Notes under the pieces: model-generated
Told to the model about the DNA's origin: nothing
Databases searched by the model: none
The model's input: only the letters and a program-made list of their open reading frames with translations
From: CAIQQQ01 sp040399685
GTDB taxonomy: Bacteria > Pseudomonadota > Alphaproteobacteria > Acetobacterales > Acetobacteraceae
Reading direction: 5' to 3'
Length of the DNA: 64,000 nt
NCBI GenBank assembly: GCA_040399685.1
Contig: JBBART010000005.1
Location: 1-64,000, forward strand
In this document: piece by piece, positions 42,063-50,104 of the stretch
How the letters are laid out: every line of letters starts with the position of its first letter
Position numbering within the stretch: the stretch's first letter is position 1
Made by a program: the position numbers and the translations under genes

Positions 42063-42183
42063 GTTCTTTTTTGAAAAAAAGAACCAAAAAACTTCATTCA
42101 TTTCGGCGCGTGTTGTGGAGATGCCGTGGCACGCGTCCAAATGAATGAAAGTCTTTTTGCTTCTTTTTCTTCAGAAAAAGAAG
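42063..42183. terminator. Compound palindromic terminator element between HAD hydrolase and PhnA-like genes
   Basis: Three nested or tandem palindromes: GTTCTTTTTT with AAAAAAGAAC (42063-42084); a long cruciform with outer arms ACTTCATTCATTT and AAATGAATGAAAGT and inner arms CGCGTG and CACGCG (about 42091-42152); and CTTCTTTTTCT with AGAAAAAGAAG (42160-42183). T-runs occur on both strands, so it can terminate both convergent genes. The central part looks like a mobile intergenic repeat. Confidence 0.6.
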
Positions 42184-42192
42184 GTCTTGCTG

Positions 42193-42405
42193 CTAAACCT
42201 TCTTCAAAAACTCTGTCTTCAGCACGAGTCCTTTGATCTTCTCGGCGTTGCACTCGATCAGCCCGTCGTCGTCGGTCAGATGGATGTTCTTGATCAGGGT
42301 GCCGCGCTTGAGGGTGGAGGATGTGCCCTTCACCTTAAGATCTTTGATCACCTGAACCGAATCGCCGTCGCTGAGCAGCGCGCCGTTGCAGTCTTTTGCC
42401 GCCAT
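42193..42405 (-). CDS. PhnA/YjdM-type small protein (C-terminal domain only)
   Basis: A 70-aa protein with the PhnA C-terminal signature: Asp-Gly-Asp-Ser-Val-Gln-Val-Ile-Lys-Asp-Leu-Lys-Val-Lys-Gly and Lys-Arg-Gly-Thr. The N-terminal zinc ribbon of full-length PhnA/YjdM is absent, as in the short family members. Despite the old name, a role in phosphonate use is not established. Confidence 0.8.
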   Translation of the reverse strand: MAAKDCNGALLSDGDSVQVIKDLKVKGTSSTLKRGTLIKNIHLTDDDGLIECNAEKIKGLVLKTEFLKKV

Positions 42406-42468
42406 GAGCCTGGTCCCATATCGAATTGATGCGCCGGTTTAAGCGGCGGGGCCGGCAGCGGCAAGCGC

Positions 42469-43053
42469 TTAGGCCCGTCCGGTGTCCGAGGACAGGTGCT
42501 CGGGCTTGATGTGCAGCTTGGCCATGGCGCGCGACCATTTGCTGTCCTGGTCGTCATCGAACAGCAATCCGGTGTCGGGGTTGGCGTTGAGCCATGAGTT
42601 TTGCCGCATCTCGTCGTCCAGTTGGCCGGGCCCCCAATTGGCATAGCCGAGGGCGAGGAGGCCGGCGCGCGGGCCGCCGCCGGTTGCGATGGCCTTCAGC
42701 ACCTCCACGCTCGCGGTCAGGGCCACGTCCTGGTTCACGCGCATGCTTTCATCGACCATCCAGTCCGAGGTGTGCAGCACGAAACCGCGACCATGATCGA
42801 CCGGGCCGCCCTGGCAGAGGGGGATGGCGCGGGCCGGGGGGCTGGGGGCCACCTGCAACTGTTCCAGCAGGTCGCGGAAGCTGGGTTTGGCGAGTGGGCG
42901 GTTGATGATGATGCCCATCGCCCCTTCCTGGGTGTGCGCGCACATGTAGACCACGCTGTGGAAGAACTCAGGATCTGGCAGCCCAGGCATGGCGATGAGC
43001 ACCTGGCCGGTGAGCGAGGTTTCGTCAGGCAGAGGGGGGGCATTGCGTGTCAT
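42469..43053 (-). CDS. YqgE/AlgH family protein
   Basis: A 194-aa protein from ATG 43053, which has GAGG 5 bases upstream; an ATG at 43062 is the alternative. Family motifs are Leu-Ile-Ala-Met-Pro-Gly near residue 17, Ile-Ile-Ile-Asn-Arg-Pro-Leu, Gly-Gly-Pro-Val, and Gly-Tyr-Ala-Asn-Trp-Gly-Pro-Gly-Gln-Leu. The family is conserved but without a firmly known function (AlgH in Pseudomonas affects alginate regulation). Confidence 0.88.
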   Translation of the reverse strand: MTRNAPPLPDETSLTGQVLIAMPGLPDPEFFHSVVYMCAHTQEGAMGIIINRPLAKPSFRDLLEQLQVAPSPPARAIPLCQGGPVDHGRGFVLHTSDWMVDESMRVNQDVALTASVEVLKAIATGGGPRAGLLALGYANWGPGQLDDEMRQNSWLNANPDTGLLFDDDQDSKWSRAMAKLHIKPEHLSSDTGRA

Positions 43054-43159
43054 GGACCTCATGTTGGGAGGGGCTGCGTGACAGGCAAGCGCCACAAGGC
43101 TAGGAATTGCATGAAACATGGGCGGATGGTCGCCTGTGCCTTGCCAGGACCGATTGCCC

Positions 43160-43648
43160 ATGACCCAGACCATTCAGGTTGGCGCCGACATCCCCTCGAT
43201 GAAATTGATGACGGCAACGGCCGAGGGGCCGAAGGAAGTGACAACTGAAGAGCTTTTCAAGGGCCGCAAGGTGGTGGTGTTCGCCGTCCCCGGCGCCTAC
43301 ACGCCGACCTGCAGCGCCAAGCATTTGCCGGGCTTTGTGCAGTTGGCATCTGAATTCGCGGCCAAGGGTGTGGACACGTTGGTGTGCATGGCGGTGAACG
43401 ACCCGTTCGTGATGGGCGCCTGGGCGCGCGACCAGGGCGTTGACGACAAGATTGTGATGTTGGCCGACGGTTCGGGCATTTTCACCCGCGCGTTGGGCCT
43501 TGAGCTGGATCTGGTGGCCCGTGGCCTCGGCATGCGCAGCCAGCGCTTTGCCATGGTGGTGGATGACGGCAAGGTGTCCGCCCTGATGATCGAGGCCCCT
43601 GGCGGCTTCGATGTCAGCCGGGCCGAGGCTGTGCTCGCCGCTCTCTGA
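43160..43648 (+). CDS. Peroxiredoxin (Prx5-type)
   Basis: A 162-aa cytosolic thiol peroxidase from ATG 43160. The peroxidatic Cys is residue 51 in Pro-Gly-Ala-Tyr-Thr-Pro-Thr-Cys; the later Met-Arg-Ser-Gln-Arg-Phe-Ala segment is typical of Prx5/glutaredoxin-linked enzymes. It reduces peroxides with glutathione or glutaredoxin. Gly-Met-Arg-Ser is the C-terminal helper region. It is followed by a strong terminator. Confidence 0.9.
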   Translation: MTQTIQVGADIPSMKLMTATAEGPKEVTTEELFKGRKVVVFAVPGAYTPTCSAKHLPGFVQLASEFAAKGVDTLVCMAVNDPFVMGAWARDQGVDDKIVMLADGSGIFTRALGLELDLVARGLGMRSQRFAMVVDDGKVSALMIEAPGGFDVSRAEAVLAAL

Positions 43649-43670
43649 GAGTTTGGCTGTCTGATATAAA

Positions 43671-43700
43671 GCGGCGGGGCGCAGGCCCCGCCGCTTTTTT
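43671..43700 (+). terminator. Rho-independent terminator of the peroxiredoxin gene
   Basis: A 10-bp GC stem, GCGGCGGGGC (43671-43680) with GCCCCGCCGC (43685-43694) and loop GCAG, directly followed by TTTTTT. Located 23 bases after the stop codon. Confidence 0.9.
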
Positions 43701-43718
43701 GTGTTTGTGGCGTCAACA

Positions 43719-43766
43719 GTCACGTCGACGTGACATCGTCGGCAATTCGCTCACGTTCGCGCGTGA
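43719..43766. promoter_or_regulatory. Paired palindromes, operator-like
   Basis: A perfect 16-base palindrome GTCACGTCGACGTGAC (43719-43734) and an inverted repeat TCACG-N6-CGTGA (43751-43766). Both share the TCACG/CGTGA half site, and their centres are 32 bp apart, about three helical turns. The arrangement suggests cooperative binding by one dimeric regulator. They lie between the peroxiredoxin terminator and the small gene at 43911; no regulator is identified. Confidence 0.4.
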
Positions 43767-43910
43767 TTGCATGAAAGTCGCTGGAACAAAATTTGAAATA
43801 GATGAAGTAATGTTTTGCTGGGAACGAGGTGTGTTCGTTTCAAGATAAAGCGGAAAAATGGCTTTTGAAATCGGTGCCTTTAGAGGCAAGCAGGGCATAG
43901 GAATATGGCG

Positions 43911-44093
43911 ATGCATACCGTTCATAGACATGAATCTTCATTGCTTGTGTCGCGTGAAAAGCGCCGCGAAACTGCGAAGCCAGCCATGGGTGGCCAGGGT
44001 ATTGGGTCTGCCTGGATGGTGTTGAGTCTCGCGGCGCTCTCGTGGGGCGGTGTGCTGTGCGTTGTGGTCGGGATCCGCTGGTTGTTGGAGTAG
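43911..44093 (+). CDS. Small single-pass membrane protein
   Basis: A 60-aa protein from ATG 43911, with AGGA 8 bases upstream (an ATG at 43905 is too close). The N-terminal 30 residues are basic and polar; residues about 34-58 form one membrane helix (Val-Leu-Ser-Leu-Ala-Ala-Leu-Ser-Trp-Gly-Gly). The function is unknown. The TAG is 3 bases before the end of the convergent PPK2 gene. It may be spurious, though the ribosome site and helix support it. Confidence 0.45.
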   Translation: MHTVHRHESSLLVSREKRRETAKPAMGGQGIGSAWMVLSLAALSWGGVLCVVVGIRWLLE

Positions 44094-44096
44094 GCG

Positions 44097-44975
44097 TTAG
44101 GTATTCGGCGCTTCGCGCTGCAGTTCGAGCAGCGCTTCTTTCATGGCCTTGTGCATGGCAGCGTCGGGCTCGGGCGTTCTGAGGTCCAGCTGGCCGAGTG
44201 TGTCGGCGATGATCTCTGCCACGACCATGCGGGCGAACCATTTGTGGTTGGCCGGGATGATGTGCCATGGCGCCTGCGGGGTGGCCGTGGCCGAGATCGC
44301 GTGGGTGTAGGCGGCTTGGTATTCGTCCCAGTGAGCGCGTTCGCTCAGGTCGGTAGGGGAGAATTTCCAGGCTTTGTCTGGCTGTTGCAGTCGGTCGAGC
44401 AACCGGCGGCTTTGCTCGTCCTTGGAGACGTTGAGGAAGAACTTGCGGAGCACGGTGCCTTGGCTGATGAGCATGCGCTCGAAACTCACGATATCGCGGA
44501 GGCGGTGGCGCCAGATGGCGCTGCCCTGGAGGCTGGCTGGCAGGTGTTGAAGGTGCAATTGGTCCGGATGGATTCGCGGGACCAGGACATCTTCGTAATG
44601 GCTGCGGTTATAGACCCCGATCGTGCCGGCCGCCGGGCACGCCTGATGGATGCGCCACAGAAAATCCTGCGCCCGCTCGGCCGATGAGGGCGCCTTGAAG
44701 CTGGTGACGCAGACGCCGGCCGGGTTCACGCCGTGAAACACATGCGTGATGGTGCCGTCCTTGCCGGCGGTGTCCATGCCCTGGAACAGCGCCAGCAACG
44801 ACCAGGTGCTGGACGCCATCATCTTGTCTTGCAGCTCCCCGATCTGGGCGACGGCCACGTCCAGTCGGGCTTGGGCGGTGTCCTTGTCGATGGGGGGCGT
44901 GAACGCCGGATCGTGGTGGGAGAGCTGGAAATCGGTGCCGGATGTGACGGTGAAGGCCTTGTGGCGCAGCGCCAT
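44097..44975 (-). CDS. ppk2: Polyphosphate kinase 2 family protein
   Basis: A 292-aa PPK2-fold protein. Walker A is Gln-Gly-Met-Asp-Thr-Ala-Gly-Lys-Asp at residues 65-73; a later Val-Tyr-Asn-Arg-Ser-His-Tyr-Glu-Asp and Phe-Phe-Leu-Asn-Val-Ser-Lys-Asp-Glu-Gln are typical. It transfers phosphate between polyphosphate and nucleotides; the subclass is not decided. Its start shares one base with the end of the cytochrome gene, so it is coupled to the sulfite oxidation genes. Confidence 0.88.
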   Translation of the reverse strand: MALRHKAFTVTSGTDFQLSHHDPAFTPPIDKDTAQARLDVAVAQIGELQDKMMASSTWSLLALFQGMDTAGKDGTITHVFHGVNPAGVCVTSFKAPSSAERAQDFLWRIHQACPAAGTIGVYNRSHYEDVLVPRIHPDQLHLQHLPASLQGSAIWRHRLRDIVSFERMLISQGTVLRKFFLNVSKDEQSRRLLDRLQQPDKAWKFSPTDLSERAHWDEYQAAYTHAISATATPQAPWHIIPANHKWFARMVVAEIIADTLGQLDLRTPEPDAAMHKAMKEALLELQREAPNT

Positions 44976-45280
44976 TATGTGGCGGGACCGTAATTGGCGA
45001 CGAGATAGGCCTGGATCTTGGCGATGTCCTCATCGTCGATCTGTGCGCCGTATGCCGTGCGCATCTTGGCGAGTTCGGCCTTCCATGTGTCCGGGGCGAT
45101 GAACGGCGCGTTCATGCGGACGTAGTCGAGGCTGTGGCAGCCGCTGCAATTGGCGGTGATCTCGGCAAGCCCCGCCCCGTCGCGCAGCACAACCGCCTGT
45201 TCGTCGGCGCGGGATTGGGGGGCGGTGAGCAGGACCACGCCAAGGATGGCGGCGGTCAGCAGGGGTGTTCGCGCGTGCAT
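44975..45280 (-). CDS. sorB: Small c-type cytochrome, probable SorB
   Basis: A 101-aa periplasmic cytochrome with a signal peptide (1-25) and one haem site Cys-Ser-Gly-Cys-His at residues 45-49. It lies 11 bases after the sulfite dehydrogenase gene on the same strand, matching the SorAB pair in which SorB accepts electrons from the molybdenum subunit. Confidence 0.8.
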   Translation of the reverse strand: MHARTPLLTAAILGVVLLTAPQSRADEQAVVLRDGAGLAEITANCSGCHSLDYVRMNAPFIAPDTWKAELAKMRTAYGAQIDDEDIAKIQAYLVANYGPAT

Positions 45281-45291
45281 GGGCCGGTCCT

Positions 45292-46494
45292 TCAGGTTGC
45301 GATCAGGTGAAGCGTCTGGATGGCGTTGTGATGGTAGCCGGCCGGATTGAAGATCGGCGCCTCAGGCTGCGTGACCCCTGATTTCGACGTGGCCCGGATG
45401 CGGACCGTGAGCGGGCCGGGGGAGGCGGCGATCTGGATGCTCCACGGCATGAAGCTGAACCGGCTGTCCTGCTGGCCCGGCATGGCCACCCCCCAGGTGG
45501 TGCCGTCGTTGGTGGAGACTTCGACGCGGGCGATGCCGTCGCCATTGTCCCACGCTTGGCCGGATAGGGTGAAGCCGGCGCCGCGAACCTGGTCGCCGTC
45601 AGCGTGGCTGGTGGCCAGGGCGTTGAGGACGATGTCGGTGATGGGCCGGTTGGCGGCAGTGTCCTGCGTGGGGAAGGGGCTGGCGGGGAACATGCCGGTG
45701 GGCACGCGGTAGGCCGATTTCATCCAGAAATTATCGAGCTTGGTGGCGCGGATGTCGATATGGGTGAGGTGCTTCATCCAATAGGTGGCGGTCCATCCGG
45801 GGACGACGATGCGAGCGGGGTAGCCGTTCCACAGCGGCAGCTCCTGCTCGTTCATGCGCAGTGCGACGATGGTGTCGCGGGCCATCGCTCGGTCGGTGGG
45901 GATGGATTTCATGAACACCGGGGTGGCGTCCATCACGCCGGCATCGGCGCCGCGAAAGGCGATCTCGACGGCGTTGGGGGCGACGCCGGCCAGCGCCAGA
46001 ACGTCACTCAGGCGCGGGCCGCGCCACATCGCGCAGCCCATGGCGCCGATGCCCCATTGCACGCCGGGAACGTGCGGGTTGGACAGGCCACGGCGGTTGC
46101 CGGAGCATTGGCAGACGGCCGTCACGTCGTGCTGCGGCAGGCGTTGCAGGTCGGCGAGCGAGAGTTCGATGGGTTTGGTGGCTGCGTCTCCGCCGATGGC
46201 GAGTGTCCAATCTGACAGCGCGGCGCGGTCCGGGATCTGCGACAGGTGATAGCGGACGAAGAACTGGTCGTTCGGCGTGAGCGTGGTGTTGAACGCCGAG
46301 AGGGGGGATTCGTAGTTGGGCGGGCGGTAGCTGAGCTTGATAAGCGGCTTCTTGCCGGGCAGCGCGTCCATCACGGCTTCTTCACGCGTGCCGAGGGGCA
46401 GGCCTGGATGGGTGGCGGCGCCTTCGGCGCGGGCCGTCAGCGGTGCGGTTGCGAGGGTGGCGCCGGTGCCAAGCAGCAAGGATCTGCGGTGCAT
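45292..46494 (-). CDS. sorA: Sulfite dehydrogenase molybdenum subunit, SorA-like
   Basis: A 400-aa protein from ATG 46494 (the frame stays open far upstream through non-coding sequence). A Tat signal Arg-Arg-Ser-Leu-Leu-Leu opens it. The molybdopterin Cys is residue 130 in Cys-Ser-Gly-Asn-Arg-Arg, and a Mo-co dimerisation domain ends it (Val-Glu-Val-Ser-Thr-Asn-Asp-Gly-Thr-Thr-Trp). It oxidises sulfite to sulfate in the periplasm, passing electrons to the adjacent cytochrome. Confidence 0.85.
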   Translation of the reverse strand: MHRRSLLLGTGATLATAPLTARAEGAATHPGLPLGTREEAVMDALPGKKPLIKLSYRPPNYESPLSAFNTTLTPNDQFFVRYHLSQIPDRAALSDWTLAIGGDAATKPIELSLADLQRLPQHDVTAVCQCSGNRRGLSNPHVPGVQWGIGAMGCAMWRGPRLSDVLALAGVAPNAVEIAFRGADAGVMDATPVFMKSIPTDRAMARDTIVALRMNEQELPLWNGYPARIVVPGWTATYWMKHLTHIDIRATKLDNFWMKSAYRVPTGMFPASPFPTQDTAANRPITDIVLNALATSHADGDQVRGAGFTLSGQAWDNGDGIARVEVSTNDGTTWGVAMPGQQDSRFSFMPWSIQIAASPGPLTVRIRATSKSGVTQPEAPIFNPAGYHHNAIQTLHLIAT

Positions 46495-46585
46495 TGTGTT
46501 CTCTCCCGTCGTGCACCCTTTCGAGAGGGTGGCTTGCGGGAAGTTTGGGCCTGTCTGCCGCACTCCGCCAAACGAAATCGCGCAA

Positions 46586-47131
46586 TCAGCCGGCGGTGGG
46601 CTTGATGGGGACCAGCCTGGGCCGGGCGCCAACGGGCGCGGGCTTGTTCTGCAGGGTGTGCGGTTTGGGCGAGGACAGGATTGGCTTGGCAGGGCTGGGC
46701 GCCGGTCTCGGCTGGGGCGCGGCCTGTGGCTGGGGCGCGGCGATGCTGGCCATGGTCTGGCCGGGTGCGGAGCGGCCGAGCAGAGATGGCGCGCTGGACG
46801 TGTTGACGGCGGTCGACGGGGCGGTGGCCACGGCTTGCGGCAGGGCCGCGATAGGGGCCGCGACGGCGGACGCGATGGTGGCTGGGGCTTGCTTCGGGAT
46901 GGCCGAAGCCGATGGCAGCGATGGCGCGGCCAGTGTCTGCGGCTTCGGGATTTGCAGGGTTTGCGCTGCGAGCGGTGCACGAGCGGCGGCGGTGATGCCG
47001 GGGGGCGGCGCCAGGCTTTCGGTGGTGATGCCGCTTTGGGCGGCGGCATGGGTGGTGGTCATGCCGGCCAGGATCGTCAGCGCGGTCCAGGTTGCGCGGG
47101 CCTGGGTGAATTTGGTCCATGTCTGCCGCAT
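46586..47131 (-). CDS. Secreted proline/alanine-rich protein
   Basis: A 181-aa protein with a signal peptide ending His-Ala-Ala-Ala-Gln near residue 32. The mature part is almost all Pro, Ala, Ser, Thr and Gln with no folded domain visible. The function is unknown; it may be a periplasmic or wall-spanning spacer. The basic, Pro-rich end (Pro-Arg-Leu-Val-Pro-Ile-Lys) stands out. Confidence 0.55.
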   Translation of the reverse strand: MRQTWTKFTQARATWTALTILAGMTTTHAAAQSGITTESLAPPPGITAAARAPLAAQTLQIPKPQTLAAPSLPSASAIPKQAPATIASAVAAPIAALPQAVATAPSTAVNTSSAPSLLGRSAPGQTMASIAAPQPQAAPQPRPAPSPAKPILSSPKPHTLQNKPAPVGARPRLVPIKPTAG

Positions 47132-47195
47132 GCGATGTCCTTCACCGGCTACGAATGAGATATCGTAACAGGGTTTTTTCGAGTCCGACGAATTT

Positions 47196-47528
47196 TCAGG
47201 CGAAGGCGAGCAGCACCACGCCGGCGCCGATCAGCCCGATGGCGGCGATATGCGTGGCGGAGAGCGGTTCGCCGAACACGAAATGGCCGACCAGGGCTGC
47301 GGCGATGTAGGAAATGGCCGTCGCCGGCAGCGCCACGGACAGCGGAATGCGCCGCAGGGCCACGATGTAAAGCATCGCCGCCCCGCCATAGAGGCCGAGG
47401 CCGATGATGGTGTGCCAATCCAGCAGCTGCGCCAGAATATCAGGTGCGCGGGAGCCGGATTTCAGCAGGGTTTGCGCGCCCATGCTGACGGTGATGGCTG
47501 CCAGCAGCAGCGTCCAGGCCAGGTTCAT
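47196..47528 (-). CDS. Small EamA/SMR-type membrane protein
   Basis: A 110-aa protein with four membrane helices (about residues 2-20, 32-55, 60-85 and 90-110), the half-size DMT build of ArnE/ArnF or SMR proteins. It overlaps the glycosyltransferase gene by 4 bases, so it is probably a flippase-type partner for a lipid-linked sugar. Confidence 0.7.
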   Translation of the reverse strand: MNLAWTLLLAAITVSMGAQTLLKSGSRAPDILAQLLDWHTIIGLGLYGGAAMLYIVALRRIPLSVALPATAISYIAAALVGHFVFGEPLSATHIAAIGLIGAGVVLLAFA

Positions 47529-48496
47529 GCGGCGATGTCCTGGTCGGTGTCTGGCTTGGGGGTGTTGCGCTGGATCATCCGCACGCTGCCCTGCGGCTTG
47601 CCGTTGGCGGAGAGGAAGGTGCGACCGACATACTCGCCCAGCACGCCCAGGATCATGGATTGAACGCCCGACACCAGCAGAATGACCGTCATGGTGGACG
47701 CCCAGCCGGACGGGGTGGAACTGCTCGCCATTGCCTCGATGATGGTGGCGACGGCGCCCGCGGTGCCCAGCAGGGCCATCACGAGGCCGAGCAGGATCGC
47801 CAGCCGCAGCGGCGCCAGCGAGAAGCTGGTGGCCAGGTTCAGCCAGAGCAGCACCAGGCGGCGCAGATTGTAGTTCGAGCGGCCCTGGGCGCGTGGCAGG
47901 TGCTTGACGGCGATGCTGTCGATGCGTTGGGTGATCTGCATCAGCAGGCCGTCCACATATGGATACGGGCCAAGGTAGCGGGTGACCTCGCGCACCGTGG
48001 GGGCGGCCATGCAGCGGAACGAGGACAGATAGAGGCCGCGCGGCTTGTCCAGCAGCAGGTCGGCCACGCCGTTGGCAAAGCGGCTGCCCAGGTTGCGCCA
48101 GCCGGCGTGTTCCTTCACGGCGTAGCGGGTGTAGACGACATCCCATTCGCCGAGGCGGGCGTGGTCGTAGAGACGTACCACTTCCTCGGGCGGGTTCTGC
48201 AGATCGTCGTCCATGGTGATGACATAGGCGCCGCTGGCGTGGCGCAGGCCGGTCATGACCGCGTTGTGCTCGCCGTAGTTGCGGGAGTGTTCGATGTAGA
48301 CGATCGGGATGCTGGCGGTTTTGACCAGGGCGCGACAGACGTCGCCGGAATTGTCTGGGCTGCCGTCATTGACCAGCACGACCTCCAGCCCGCCTTCGGG
48401 GCGCAGGGCGGAGAGGGCGTCGATCAGCATCCCCACGGTGCTGGCGCCGCGATAGACGGGCACGACGATGGACAGGCCCAGGCTAGGATTGGTCAT
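47525..48496 (-). CDS. GT2 glycosyltransferase (ArnC/GtrB-like)
   Basis: A 323-aa protein from ATG 48496. A GT-A domain opens with Ser-Ile-Val-Val-Pro-Val-Tyr and Val-Asn-Asp-Gly-Ser-Pro-Asp; the metal site is Asp-Asp-Asp-Leu-Gln near residue 95. Two C-terminal membrane helices (about 225-255 and 265-290) are as in polyprenyl-phosphate glycosyltransferases. With the small transporter it likely makes and flips a lipid-linked sugar for surface modification. Confidence 0.82.
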   Translation of the reverse strand: MTNPSLGLSIVVPVYRGASTVGMLIDALSALRPEGGLEVVLVNDGSPDNSGDVCRALVKTASIPIVYIEHSRNYGEHNAVMTGLRHASGAYVITMDDDLQNPPEEVVRLYDHARLGEWDVVYTRYAVKEHAGWRNLGSRFANGVADLLLDKPRGLYLSSFRCMAAPTVREVTRYLGPYPYVDGLLMQITQRIDSIAVKHLPRAQGRSNYNLRRLVLLWLNLATSFSLAPLRLAILLGLVMALLGTAGAVATIIEAMASSSTPSGWASTMTVILLVSGVQSMILGVLGEYVGRTFLSANGKPQGSVRMIQRNTPKPDTDQDIAA

Positions 48497-49218
48497 GATT
48501 CTTGTTCCGGGCGAGTGGCGATGGCCAGCACCGAGCCGCCGGCGGGCAGTGCGATGGGCAGATGGCGTTCGAAGCTGGAGATGCCATGCAATGTGGCATT
48601 CAACCATGGTGAAAACGGGGCGACGTCGCTGGCGGCCTCACCGCGCGCCAGGATTTTGCGCTGGGCGATCATCAGCGGCAGCAGCAGGCTGTTCCAGAAA
48701 CGGGTCTTGATGCCGGTGAACCCGGCATCGGACAGCCAGGCGCGCAGTTCGGACGGCACGATGCGGCGGGCGTTGTGGACGCGGCGGTCATGCGCCGAGG
48801 TGAGCCAGGCATAGGCCGGCATGTTCAGCACCAGCAGGCCGCCGGGGCGCAGCACGCGATAGAGTTCCGACAGCGCCGGGGCAGGTTCGACGGCGGCGTG
48901 GCAGAGGACGTCGGCGGACACGGCGGCATCGAACAGCCGGTCTGGGAACGGGAGGGCGAGGACGCTGCCGCAGGTGACGGCCGCGTCGGATTTCTCGGCG
49001 GCGCGGAGGGCTGCCTGCGGGGCGTATTCCACGCCGGTTCGGTCAAGGTCGGGGCGGGCGTGGCCGATGGCCGCGAGGAAGCCGCCGGTGCCGCAGCCGG
49101 CATCCAGCACGCGGCCTCGCACCGGGGCCAGGGCGTCGGTCAGCCGGGCGTGCAGGGCGCTGTACCACCACATGCCGCCTTCGGCTTCGTCCATCAGTCG
49201 GTATTCATCGGCATCCAT
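48493..49218 (-). CDS. SAM-dependent methyltransferase
   Basis: A 241-aa protein from ATG 49218 (the frame extends to 49332). A class I motif Val-Leu-Asp-Ala-Gly-Cys-Gly-Thr-Gly-Gly lies near residue 44, and Val-Leu-Arg-Pro-Gly-Gly near 126. It overlaps the glycosyltransferase by 4 bases, forming an operon with it and the small transporter, and is divergent from the metallo-beta-lactamase gene. Confidence 0.8.
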   Translation of the reverse strand: MDADEYRLMDEAEGGMWWYSALHARLTDALAPVRGRVLDAGCGTGGFLAAIGHARPDLDRTGVEYAPQAALRAAEKSDAAVTCGSVLALPFPDRLFDAAVSADVLCHAAVEPAPALSELYRVLRPGGLLVLNMPAYAWLTSAHDRRVHNARRIVPSELRAWLSDAGFTGIKTRFWNSLLLPLMIAQRKILARGEAASDVAPFSPWLNATLHGISSFERHLPIALPAGGSVLAIATRPEQES

Positions 49219-49270
49219 GCAGCCTTGTGGCACGATCTGGCCAACACTTCGACACTGGACGGATCGGCAC

Positions 49271-50104
49271 ATGGCATTTCTGACCGAAGCTTCACCTTTG
49301 CGTGGCGTGGCGCTGGACGTGGCCCCCGGCATTCGCCGGATCGTGGCCGAGAATCCGGGGCCGATGACGTATCATGGAACGAACACCTATCTGCTGGAGG
49401 GGCCGGACGGGGTGATGGTGCTGGATCCGGGGCCGGAGGATGCGCTGCATCTGGCGGCGGTGCTGAAGGCGGCAGGGAAGGTGGCGAAGATTTTAATCTC
49501 GCACAGCCATATCGACCATGTGGCGGGCCTGCCGGCGATGCGGGCGGCGACGGGTGCGCCGGTTTATGCCTATGCGGCTTCGTTGGAGCCGGACCATGTG
49601 CTGGCCGATCATGACGTGGTGGCGGGGCTTGTGGCCCTGCACACACCCGGTCATGCGCCGGATCATTTGTGCTTTGCCCGCGCCGATGGGGTGGTGATGA
49701 CGGCCGATCATGTGATGGGCTGGTCCACCAGCGTGGTGAACCCGCCGGAGGGCGACATGGCGGCGTATTTCGCCTCGTTGCATCGTCTGCTGGGGCGTGA
49801 GGACCGGCTGTATCTGCCGGGGCATGGGCCAGCGATTGAAAATCCGGCTGTGCATGTGCGGTTTCTGCTCGATCACCGGATGGGGCGGGAGGCGGCCATC
49901 CTGCGGGCGCTCGTGGCGGGGCCGCAGGACGTGGCGGCTTTGGTTTCAACGCTTTATGTGGGTCTGGCCGACCGTCTGCGGCCGGCGGCGGCGCGCAACG
50001 TGACATCGCATCTGATCAAGTTGCAGGCCGAGGGGCGGGCAGTGCCGAACGCCGAGGCGTGGGCTATTCCAGATGCCATTGACGGTCCCGCAGCGTCGGC
50101 GTGA
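49271..50104 (+). CDS. Metallo-beta-lactamase-fold hydrolase
   Basis: A 277-aa protein from ATG 49271. The zinc motif His-Ser-His-Ile-Asp-His is at residues 78-83, followed by His-Thr-Pro-Gly-His and Leu-Pro-Gly-His-Gly-Pro-Ala-Ile. The C-terminal winged-helix-like part is typical of LACTB2/endoribonuclease-like members. The substrate is unknown. It overlaps the convergent NUDIX gene by 41 bases. Confidence 0.83.
   Translation: MAFLTEASPLRGVALDVAPGIRRIVAENPGPMTYHGTNTYLLEGPDGVMVLDPGPEDALHLAAVLKAAGKVAKILISHSHIDHVAGLPAMRAATGAPVYAYAASLEPDHVLADHDVVAGLVALHTPGHAPDHLCFARADGVVMTADHVMGWSTSVVNPPEGDMAAYFASLHRLLGREDRLYLPGHGPAIENPAVHVRFLLDHRMGREAAILRALVAGPQDVAALVSTLYVGLADRLRPAAARNVTSHLIKLQAEGRAVPNAEAWAIPDAIDGPAASA

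Noticed and set aside
40033..42087. 684-codon - strand frame over pyrD and the HAD hydrolase
   Set aside because: Both + strand genes are unambiguous enzymes; the antisense frame is Arg/His/Gln rich without motifs.
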